NCBI GenBank assembly: GCA_017411605.1
Contig: JAFQPR010000099.1
Span: 1 to 56,525 of the forward strand
DNA: 56,525 nucleotides
Direction: 5' to 3'
Origin: Clostridia bacterium
Lineage (GTDB): Bacteria > Bacillota > Clostridia > Oscillospirales > CAG-272
The translations under genes were made by a program, and so were the position numbers. The first letter of the stretch is position 1; each line of letters starts with the position of its first letter. Positions 26,569 to 34,900 of this stretch are shown here, one piece after another. The notes under the pieces are model-generated. The model saw only the letters and a program-made list of their open reading frames with translations. It ran no database searches and was not told where the DNA came from.

Positions 26569-26988
26569 TTATTCCTCGTCCTCGTGCTCATCCGACTCTA
26601 TCTCAAAATCGATAGGTCTGCCTATTTTCTTATAATAGTCTGCAAGCGCGCTCTTTACCGCCTCTTCGGCAAGCACGGAGCAATGCACCTTTACCGCCGG
26701 AAGTCCCTCAAGTGCTTCAACTACGGCACTGTTTGTAAGCGCGAGAGCCTCTTCAATAGTCTTTCCCTTTATAAGCTCGGTAGCCATAGACGAGGTAGCG
26801 ATAGCCGCTCCGCATCCGAAAGTCTTGAATTTGCAATCAACTATAACGTCATCCTCAATTTTGAGGTACATTTTCATTATATCGCCGCATTTCGCGTTTC
26901 CTACCATTCCTACTCCGTCGGCGTTCTCAATCTCGCCTACGTTGCGAGGATTCATAAAGTGGTCCATTACCTTTTCACTGTACTGCAT
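26569..26988 (-). CDS. nifU: NifU/IscU-type iron-sulfur scaffold protein
   Basis: 139 residues, the size of the single-domain IscU scaffold. The three conserved cluster cysteines are present: Cys34 in AKCGD (with Asp36), Cys59 in FGCGAA and Cys103 in VHCSVLAEEA. It receives sulfur from the NifS encoded just upstream and assembles [2Fe-2S]/[4Fe-4S] clusters for transfer to apoproteins. The acidic tail (DEHEDEE) is unremarkable. Full-length NifU has extra ferredoxin-like and C-terminal domains that are absent here. Confidence 0.95.
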   Translation of the reverse strand: MQYSEKVMDHFMNPRNVGEIENADGVGMVGNAKCGDIMKMYLKIEDDVIVDCKFKTFGCGAAIATSSMATELIKGKTIEEALALTNSAVVEALEGLPAVKVHCSVLAEEAVKSALADYYKKIGRPIDFEIESDEHEDEE

Positions 26989-27015
26989 CGTTATTTCCTT
27001 TTCCTTCGTCGAAAT

Positions 27016-28197
27016 TTAATTCTGATTTCCTTTTACTATCTCTTCCCAAAGAGGGCTCATATTTCTGAGCTTTTCTATAATGGGAGGTAAGGTTTCGAGT
27101 ATATAATCTATATCCTCTTCGGTCGTTTCGTGCGTTATCGAAAGACGCACTGAGCCGTGAGCCTTCTCGTGAGGCACGCCCATGGCGAGAAGAACGTGAG
27201 ATGCCTCAAGCGATGCGGATGAGCAAGCAGAGCCCGTCGATGCGCAAATTCCCGAGATATCGAGCCAGAGAAGCATACTTTCACCTTCAATAAACTCAAA
27301 GCCTATATTGACGTTGCCCGCAAGTCTTTGCGTCCTGTGACCGTTCAGCTTGGAAAAGGGTACTTTTTCGAGTCCCTCAATAAGTCTGTCACGCATCTTC
27401 ACAACTCTGTCAAGCTCGGGAATCTTTGCGCTTGCAACCTCGAGAGCCTTTGCGAGACCTACTATATAAGGAAGGTTTTCCGTTCCCGCTCTCTTCCTTC
27501 TCTCCTGTCCGCCGCCCGAAATGAGGTTATCAATAACAACGCCCTTTTTGATATAGAGCATTCCGATACCCTTTGGAGCGTGAATTTTATGACCCGAAAG
27601 AGCAAGCATATCTACGGGAAGCTTTGAGAGGTCAATATCTATATTACCTATTGCCTGAACTGCGTCGGTAAACATAAGCGCGCCCTTTGCGTGAGCAAGC
27701 TTGCCTATCTCTTCAATGGGCTGAATAGTTCCAACCTCGTTATTGGCAAACATTATAGCGACTACGGCGGTTTTATCGGTTATCGCAGCCTCGAGCTCGT
27801 CCATTTTAACTATTCCGTCGGAGTCGACTCCAACGTAGGTTACGGGATATCCTTCTTTCTCAAGGTCACGGCAGGTATTGAGGACTGCCGGATGCTCGAT
27901 GGCAGAGGTTACGATATGATTCCTGCCTTTTTTAGCCAAGCGCTTTACAGCGCCGCGGATAGCCCAGTTATCCGATTCGCTTCCGCAGGACGTGAAATAT
28001 ATTTCATTTGCGGAGCACGAAAACACCTTAGCAATTCTCTCCCTGGCGCCGTCAAGAAGCTCCTTCGCTTCTCTGCCCTTTGCGTGAAGACTCGAGGGAT
28101 TTCCCCACTGCTCGCTGAATACGGGAGCCATGGCTTCTATTACCTCGCGGCTCACAGGAGTTGTAGCCGCGTTATCAGCATATACAAATCTTTTCAT
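27016..28197 (-). CDS. nifS: Cysteine desulfurase NifS/IscS
   Basis: 393 residues. A PLP enzyme that converts cysteine to alanine and passes on the sulfur. Features: YADNAATTP start, SAIEHPAV with the PLP-stacking His, Lys204 in SGHKIH as Schiff-base lysine, and the mobile-loop catalytic Cys325 in STGSACSS. It is first in the nifS-nifU-mnmA transcript and has a promoter at 28245-28273. No Rrf2-type regulator (IscR) gene sits beside it, although one often does in related bacteria. Confidence 0.96.
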   Translation of the reverse strand: MKRFVYADNAATTPVSREVIEAMAPVFSEQWGNPSSLHAKGREAKELLDGARERIAKVFSCSANEIYFTSCGSESDNWAIRGAVKRLAKKGRNHIVTSAIEHPAVLNTCRDLEKEGYPVTYVGVDSDGIVKMDELEAAITDKTAVVAIMFANNEVGTIQPIEEIGKLAHAKGALMFTDAVQAIGNIDIDLSKLPVDMLALSGHKIHAPKGIGMLYIKKGVVIDNLISGGGQERRKRAGTENLPYIVGLAKALEVASAKIPELDRVVKMRDRLIEGLEKVPFSKLNGHRTQRLAGNVNIGFEFIEGESMLLWLDISGICASTGSACSSASLEASHVLLAMGVPHEKAHGSVRLSITHETTEEDIDYILETLPPIIEKLRNMSPLWEEIVKGNQN

Positions 28198-28244
28198 TCT
28201 TAGTTTTTCCTCGATTTTATTTTGTCGATTTTTATACCTTACTT

Positions 28245-28273
28245 ATTGTATACTATTTTGGTGTAGATTTCAA
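28245..28273 (-). promoter_or_regulatory. Promoter of nifS-nifU-mnmA
   Basis: On the minus strand TTGAAA (28268-28273), 17 bases, then TACAAT (28245-28250). The leader is about 45 bases. Confidence 0.65.
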
Positions 28274-28366
28274 TATCTTGTCAAAGAAATATGTTAATTT
28301 TTTATGAACAAAGCAGACTTTTCTTTCATATTCGTAATAAATGGAAGCCTCACGGCAAAACTGTCC

Positions 28367-28395
28367 TTGACTTTTATTTTAAATTAAGATATAAT
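28367..28395 (+). promoter_or_regulatory. Promoter of the ROK glucokinase gene
   Basis: TTGACT (28367-28372), 17 bases, TATAAT (28390-28395): close to the sigma-A consensus. The leader of about 87 bases contains no clear structure. Confidence 0.8.
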
Positions 28396-28488
28396 TAACT
28401 TCGGTAACTGCAAGTTTTATCTATTCTTTGGAGTTTACACCGTTTTAAAAAAACAAAAACTAAAGTTAATAATGAAAGAGAGTACACG

Positions 28489-29451
28489 ATGTATACAATT
28501 GGAGTTGATCTCGGCGGAACAAATATTGCTATCGGTCTTTGCGATAGCGAGCTGAAAATTATAGATAAGGGCTCGGTCCCTACAAAGGCGCAAAGAGAGC
28601 CCGAGCTTATCATTAAGGATATGGCTGCCCTTGCAAAAACTATTATTGAAAGAAACAAGCTGACACTTTCGGATATCGAGTACGTAGGTATTGCCGCTCC
28701 CGGCACTGTAAACGCGAAAACCGGTATTATAGAGTACGCAAATAACCTTCCCTTCCTTAATTTCCCGATTGCGGATATATTCAAATCATACCTTCCCGTA
28801 TCAAAGGTAATAATAGCAAACGATGCTAACGCGGCAGCTCTCGCTGAGGCTCTCGTGGGCGCGGCAAAGGGTACGAAGAACTCGGTTATGATAACACTCG
28901 GAACAGGCGTTGGCGGCGGTGTTATTATCGACGGCAAAATATTTGACGGCGGCGTTAACTGCGCAGGCGCGGAGCTTGGTCACACGGTTATCGTTGCAGG
29001 AGGAAGACAGTGCTCCTGCGGAAGACTCGGATGCTGGGAGGCTTATTCCTCTGCCACAGGTCTTACCAATATGACAAACGAAAAAATGCACGAGCTTAAG
29101 CTCAAGGGCGTCGATTCTCTTCTTTTCGATGAAGCGGAAAAGGCGGGCAAGGTTTCCGCAAGAACGTCATTCAATGCTATGCGACGCGGAGATGCAGCAG
29201 GAAAAGAAATCGTCGACCGATATATATTCTATCTCGCTGAAGGTATTACCAATATGATAAATATCTTCCAGCCCGAGGTTCTCTCGATCGGCGGCGGAGT
29301 TTGCAACGAAAAGGAATATCTCACAAAGCCCCTCATTGCACTCGTCGAGCGCGATCAGTATACGAGAACAAACAAAAGCAAAGCTAAGATCGTAACTGCT
29401 ACACTCGGAAACGATGCCGGAATTATCGGCGCTGCAGGTCTTGGTAAATAA
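28489..29451 (+). CDS. glcK: ROK-family glucokinase
   Basis: 320 residues. It phosphorylates glucose (or a related hexose) with ATP. ATP-binding DLGGTN at residues 7-12; the catalytic aspartate lies in ANDANAAAL; LGTGVGGGV is the second phosphate motif; ELGHT and the zinc-binding CSCGRLGCWE are the ROK signature. There is no N-terminal helix-turn-helix, so it is a kinase rather than a ROK repressor. It is transcribed alone from a strong promoter. Glucokinase fits best among Firmicutes ROK kinases, but fructose or N-acetyl sugars are possible substrates. Confidence 0.9.
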   Translation: MYTIGVDLGGTNIAIGLCDSELKIIDKGSVPTKAQREPELIIKDMAALAKTIIERNKLTLSDIEYVGIAAPGTVNAKTGIIEYANNLPFLNFPIADIFKSYLPVSKVIIANDANAAALAEALVGAAKGTKNSVMITLGTGVGGGVIIDGKIFDGGVNCAGAELGHTVIVAGGRQCSCGRLGCWEAYSSATGLTNMTNEKMHELKLKGVDSLLFDEAEKAGKVSARTSFNAMRRGDAAGKEIVDRYIFYLAEGITNMINIFQPEVLSIGGGVCNEKEYLTKPLIALVERDQYTRTNKSKAKIVTATLGNDAGIIGAAGLGK

Positions 29452-29858
29452 ATTATATTTTTATTAAATAACTGGGGCTGGCGCATTTAGGCGCAACCGA
29501 AAATGACAAAAAACGACATAAAGAAGCTCTAAATCCCCCTAGCCCCTTAGCGCATTCGAAGGTAGCTAAAGTTTTGCACAACTTGAGCTACCCTCTTGTT
29601 ATTTCCAAACAAAAATGTTCATACGCAAAACTATTATTCACATGAAAAAGTAAGTTACCTTCATATACTTTAATGCTACAAAAATCGAAAAAAGTCTTCC
29701 AAATCTCCTTTTTTTCATTTTTATTAACAAATTCTTTTCAATTACTTTATTATTTATTACCAAACTGTTGATTAAAATAAGCTATAATAACTTATATTTA
29801 TAAATATTTTGAAGAGAATCGTGCTTGCACTTCTCTTGTCCAACGAAAGCGAGTTTTT
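29452..29858 (+). other. Intergenic region with two folded elements
   Basis: No gene is seen in these 407 bases. Two structures are visible. GGGGCT (29474-29479) can pair with AGCCCC (29541-29546), enclosing a GCGC/GCGC hairpin (29481-29494). Next, a hairpin at 29561-29592 has GGTAGCT/AGCTACC arms extended by AAGTT/AACTT with one mismatch. Neither is followed by a good T-run, though one may end the glucokinase transcript. GCGCATT occurs twice (29481 and 29550). A TATAAT at 29783-29788 could be the -10 of the next gene, but I find no matching -35. I do not recognise a riboswitch class. Confidence 0.4.
29812..29837 (+). promoter_or_regulatory. Leader hairpin before the M3 peptidase gene
   Basis: AAGAGAA (29812-29818) pairs with TTCTCTT (29831-29837), with an inner GTGC/GCAC stem and a TC bulge. 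It ends about 20 bases before the start codon, and the ribosome site there (AAAGCGAG) is weak. It could modulate translation. Confidence 0.4.
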
Positions 29859-31787
29859 ATGCAGAAACGCATTTTCAGATCTTTTTTATCGGCTCTTCTT
29901 TGTCTGGTTCTCTCTTTCTCAGTTGCTCTGACGCTTATTTCATGCAGTATAGCAGGAGGCAATTCCGACTCGGCAGGCGATGCTGACGTAGATGACCAAG
30001 GTAATAACGGCTCGAGCAGCTCTGTCGAGGGCGATTATCACGGGAAGATCGTCGTTCCCGTTTACAAGGACTACGGAAGAGATACTATTAATTTTAAAGA
30101 CATTTCATATACGAGACCTAATTACAGTAAAGCCATAGAAAGCTTTAATAAAGTAATAGAAGCCATTGAGAAAAACGTTATTTCATTCGAAGATCAGTTA
30201 AATATGATCGTTGATCTTGAGGATGACTATAATAACATTCTCACAATGTATGCTCTGGCGAATATTCATAACTCAAAGAATACCTCGCTTGAATTCTGGA
30301 ATACCGAATATGCCTTCGTTACATCGAATTATCCCGCGTTCGCTAACGTTATCGAGGATATGTTTGTTGCTGCGGCAAATTCGCCGCACGCGGAAAGATT
30401 CGAAGAGGAATACTTCGGAGAAGGACTTATTGAAGAATATAAGGACGGCGGTATGCTTACCGACGAGATGATCGAGCTTTGGGCAAAAGAGGAAAAGCTT
30501 GAAGCCGAATATTCTTCCCTATCGACCGACAGCATCAAGATAACGTATAACGGTGTTACCGATACTCTTGATAATCTTCTCGACTCTTACAAGCAGAAAT
30601 ACGGTGAAACATCGCGCGATTATCTCAGTCACTCGGCGCTTATAATGAATATATACAGAGAGAAAATGCATGAAAAATATCTTGAAATATTTATCTCTCT
30701 TATCAAGGTAAGAAAAGAAATAGCGACAGAGCTTGGAGATTCATCTTATCTCGAATACGGATATGAGTCTTTGGGAAGAGATTATTCTAGTGAAGAGGCT
30801 TCCGAGTATCTTGACGATATAGCAGAATATATCGTTCCCGTTTATAATATGCTTTCTCTCTCGGCATTCATTCCGTACTTCTATCCCGACGGACTTGATA
30901 AGCCATCGAGAGCAGCCTCCGAAATAACGCTGGATACTCTCATTAATAACGGTTACTATCTTTTAGATAACGTTGACAGTGAGCTCAATGAAATCTACAG
31001 CTATATGCTTCAGCACGGGCTCTATGACGTCGAGATCGATGAGGATAACAGAATGCACGGCGCATTCACGACATATCTCGATGATTACAACGCTCCATTC
31101 ATCTTTATCAGCGCAGGCGGCAATATAACAGATTACTCAACGTTATTCCACGAATTCGGACACTTTTATGATGCTTATATAAACTACAATTCCGATACAT
31201 CGATAGATCAAAAAGAGATATCCTCTCAGGGACTTGAATATTTAATGCTTCTGTTCACTAATGAAAAGCTTTCTGACAAGGAGCAGCTTTATCTTAAGTA
31301 CACTATGTTCTGGGATGCGCTCGAAACACTCGTTATCCAAGGCTTCTACGCTAAATCCGAAGAGCTTATTTATGCGCTTGATTACGAAGATATCACGGTT
31401 GACAATATCAATCGCGAGGTAAAAAAAGCTGCAGAGATGTTCGGCTTGAACAGTAAGAGCATTGACGTTTCTTACTTGTACGGCATTCCTCATCTCTATC
31501 TTTATCCCTTCTACGTACAATCATACGCTGTATCAATCGCTCCGGCTCTTGAAATATACTTTATGGAAAAGGAAAACAAGGGCTCAGGCTTTGAAGCTTA
31601 TCACGAGCTCGTTGACAGAACCGATGAGGAAAATATGACTCTTCTTGAATCGCTTGAAAAGTCAGGACTAACCTCTCCGTTCAAAAAAGATTACCTTCGA
31701 ACCTTGGCAAACAAGATACACAATGCTATCTTGGGCAAAGACTATTACGAGGACGAAAATATTCAAAACGATTTAAATGCGGCGTAG
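29859..31787 (+). CDS. Lipoprotein M3-family oligoendopeptidase
   Basis: 642 residues. Signal peptide with lipobox LISC (Cys29), followed by a Gly/Ser/Asp-rich linker, so the protein is anchored outside the membrane. The middle is helical, as in PepF/thimet-type M3 peptidases. The zinc site is HEFGH (His431, Glu432, His435), with Glu453 in EISSQ as the likely third ligand. The C-terminal part (YLYGIPHLYLYPFYVQSYAVS) fits the M3 catalytic lobe with its tyrosines. M3 enzymes cut short peptides and are mostly cytosolic, so export as a lipoprotein is notable. It may trim peptides released by the surface protease before uptake by Opp; that link is inference. The gene appears monocistronic and ends in a strong terminator. 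Confidence 0.9.
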   Translation: MQKRIFRSFLSALLCLVLSFSVALTLISCSIAGGNSDSAGDADVDDQGNNGSSSSVEGDYHGKIVVPVYKDYGRDTINFKDISYTRPNYSKAIESFNKVIEAIEKNVISFEDQLNMIVDLEDDYNNILTMYALANIHNSKNTSLEFWNTEYAFVTSNYPAFANVIEDMFVAAANSPHAERFEEEYFGEGLIEEYKDGGMLTDEMIELWAKEEKLEAEYSSLSTDSIKITYNGVTDTLDNLLDSYKQKYGETSRDYLSHSALIMNIYREKMHEKYLEIFISLIKVRKEIATELGDSSYLEYGYESLGRDYSSEEASEYLDDIAEYIVPVYNMLSLSAFIPYFYPDGLDKPSRAASEITLDTLINNGYYLLDNVDSELNEIYSYMLQHGLYDVEIDEDNRMHGAFTTYLDDYNAPFIFISAGGNITDYSTLFHEFGHFYDAYINYNSDTSIDQKEISSQGLEYLMLLFTNEKLSDKEQLYLKYTMFWDALETLVIQGFYAKSEELIYALDYEDITVDNINREVKKAAEMFGLNSKSIDVSYLYGIPHLYLYPFYVQSYAVSIAPALEIYFMEKENKGSGFEAYHELVDRTDEENMTLLESLEKSGLTSPFKKDYLRTLANKIHNAILGKDYYEDENIQNDLNAA

Positions 31788-31814
31788 TAATATGCCGCAT
31801 TTTCCATTATACTC

Positions 31815-31856
31815 AAACTGCCGCTTGCAGACAAATGCTGCAAACGGCAGTTTTTT
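31815..31856 (+). terminator. Strong intrinsic terminator
   Basis: A 16-base stem with one mismatch (AAACTGCCG-TTGCAG, arms 31815-31830 and 31838-31853) and a 7-base loop is followed by six T. It ends the M3 peptidase transcript. Confidence 0.9.
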
Positions 31857-31908
31857 ATTCTAAAACACGGATACCTTAAATAGTATTTTGCATTTTTATA
31901 AAAATCAT

Positions 31909-34900
31909 TTATTCTTCCGCAGTCTTTCCGCGAGCGGCATCTATTACCTTCTTATATTCGTCATACGTGGCAACTGCCGGATGCGAGCCTTCTCCGTATT
32001 TTTCGGTGTAAATGGTCTGCGTATCATCATCGCACAAGATCGGTCTTGTGTTTATGAAAGTAAGCCAATCGCACTCATCCGCAAACGCACTTACAATAGA
32101 GTTTGTAACAATAGCATCATCAAATACTTTGTCCGGTACGTACAAGCTGGTTTCGATACTGCAATAGTAAACATTCGCATCCGGGAACTTTTCGTGATAA
32201 ATATGAAGAAGCTCAACAATCATCTCACCCAAAGCCTCGGGAGTAGCGTAGCATCTACCTTCATTGTAAGTATCGTTAAAGCCGAGGTGAACGATTATTT
32301 CCGAAGGATTAAGAATAAATAGCAGACGCTCGGAACATTCGAACCAATCGTCAACCGTTGAGCCCCCAATACCGAGAAGGTATGCATCTTCGTCCGCGAA
32401 ATCGGTATAGAAGTCTTTCCAGTGGTATTCAGTGAAGTAAGAATCTCCAACGAAAACAGTACAGCCGGGAGTTTCCTTCGCTTTATCTATCGTACCGCCC
32501 TCTGCCTCATAGGTATTGTATCCGCCGTTTATAAGACTTTCACTATACTGAGGAGTGAATGCCCTGACGTTGACAGTAAATTCTGCTCTGTGCTTCGTTG
32601 TGGCTGCAACGACAACAACTTCGGTATCATCAGTAAATTCGCCCACTGCGTATATACTTCCGTTTTCGATCTTTACACGGTCATCGGAAACCTTATACAT
32701 TATATCCTCTTCGTATTCGGGTTTCGTAAAGGATATACCGAGATTCCATGCGCTGTAATTTGCGAAAATGGTAGTCGGCGCGGAGATTACAAGCTTACCG
32801 TAATCACGAACCTCAGCAGCAAGAGTATCATTCTTATATTTCTCGGAAATCTCTGCAAAAGCGCGGAGCGCATTTACAAGATCCAAATGACTGAGTGCGT
32901 TATCCTTTGCATACTGAACGTAAGAATCGAGATTGAATCTACCTTTGACAGATATAGCTTCTCCATTAAGAGTACCTTCTGCGCTGATATTAAGGATCGT
33001 ACCGAAGTTATAAACCTTCATACCTTCGACAACAAGAGTTCTATTATCCGCCGTTGTTGCAACATCGGCAAAGTTAGACAACATTCTCGCTTCTTTTCCG
33101 CCTGCATAAGTAACAGTTACAGTTCCGCGGAATCCTTCGTGAAGGTTTAGCACAAATATAGGTGATGACTTCAATCTTATCGCAACGGTATCAAAGACGT
33201 CGGTAAGACCTTCATTCAAAGCATTATAATTACTGTTTGTCGTATACATAACACTTACAGGTTTATAGTATTCAAGAAGTCTGGCTATAACCGCATCATT
33301 TTCTATACCGTTAAAATACTTCGCGGCTTCGTTAGCATAGTTCAGCATAGAATAAACGAGTACCTTATCAGCGTTTGTATAGTTATCGTTTCTCAGTATA
33401 GTATCCGCATACTCGGTTATAGATACGGAAACGGTGCGCTCCGCAGTATACGTATCCTCACCGCATACCTCTTCTATTGAGAGATAGAAGCTTACAGACT
33501 CCGATGCCTTATTGCAAAGCTGACTGAGATCGGCTTTCACGTAAGGAGACTCGCCAAGAGTTACTTCAATGAGCGAAAGCTCCTCTGCTTTGCCTTCATC
33601 TTTGTATACCTTTACGTAATCCTTGTATACTGCAGGAATAAAGAGATTAATGCCAAAATCTGCGTAAAGAGAAAGATTATACTTAAGTCCGCTTATTCTC
33701 TCCTTTACGGTAAACTCGGGATCTATTTCCACATCTTCGGAAAGCGATGTAGGAAGAGCTCCCCACGATTCGAATATCTTCTTGGTTGCAACGAGTCCGT
33801 TCTCCGAATCGGGAACAGAAACGCCTGCATCAAATACGTTACCGCCCTTGATATACTTTTCGGTTACAAGCGCATTACCATCAAGATCGTTCCAGGTTAC
33901 GTTAACGGTAGCCTGATTTGCGAGAGTCATATACTTAAGAGGCTGAAGCTCGAGTATCTCTGCGTTATTCGGGATAGCTGAGGTATCTGCGCCCTTAACT
34001 ACAATATAAACATCCTTTTCGGAGAGCGCCGAATTAACAACGGTGATTCTCTTTGTGATATAATAGCCATTTTCGCCGAAGAGTGAGGTTATTTCGTCGG
34101 ATGCGAAATCTCCGTTATACTTAGCCCATACCGACTGACTGTAGCCTATGGGACGGGTAGTGATAGCTACGTTTTCCATCACCTGTATCTTCGAAGAATC
34201 AACGTTTGAGTTATTAGCATAAAGCTGACCGCTTATAACGCAATCCTTAACTGTTATGCTCTCGTAATTTTCCGTTGCGCCGATTATTGCATCGTTTACT
34301 GTTGTCTGTATCATCGTGCAGCCTTCAATTACAGCTGTCGTTGTGTAATCAAAGCTTACAGGAATAACAGCGGATGAAGGAGTACTGATTATATAGTTGT
34401 TTTTAGTGTTGATAAGTGTCGAATTCTTAACGTTAATGCTTCCGTTATAGAATCTCGGATAAATAAGAGCTCCGTATGCCGAGCCCACTCTTACAAGAGT
34501 TGCGCCGTCAATATTAACCGAGCAGGATTCATCTCCCGTTCTGGGTTCGATAACACAGTCGCCGATCAGTGTGAGATTAGAGCTTACCGCGCCTTCAATT
34601 CCATCGATTTTTCCAACGTTGAGAATTGAATTATGTACGTTTCCTGTAACGTTGGATTCTATCTTTGCGTTAGCGTCGGTAATAGGAGCCATATGTATCA
34701 GCGCATTTCCTCTTACAGTGCTTCCATCGGCTTCTCCGCATTTATAAATAGCACCGCCGGGAGCTGAAGAGTATATGTTTAAGGTACAGTTGGTCGATAT
34801 TATAAATGATACGGCATAATGCTCTATTCTTATCGTATGACCGTTGAGATCTATTCCAAACGTACCGTTTGTAAACGTTTTATTGGAAGAGTTCAAAGCT

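Noticed and set aside
29452-29858. tRNA or known riboswitch after the glucokinase gene
   Set aside because: No cloverleaf or T-loop sequence is present, and the hairpins fit no riboswitch class I can recognise.
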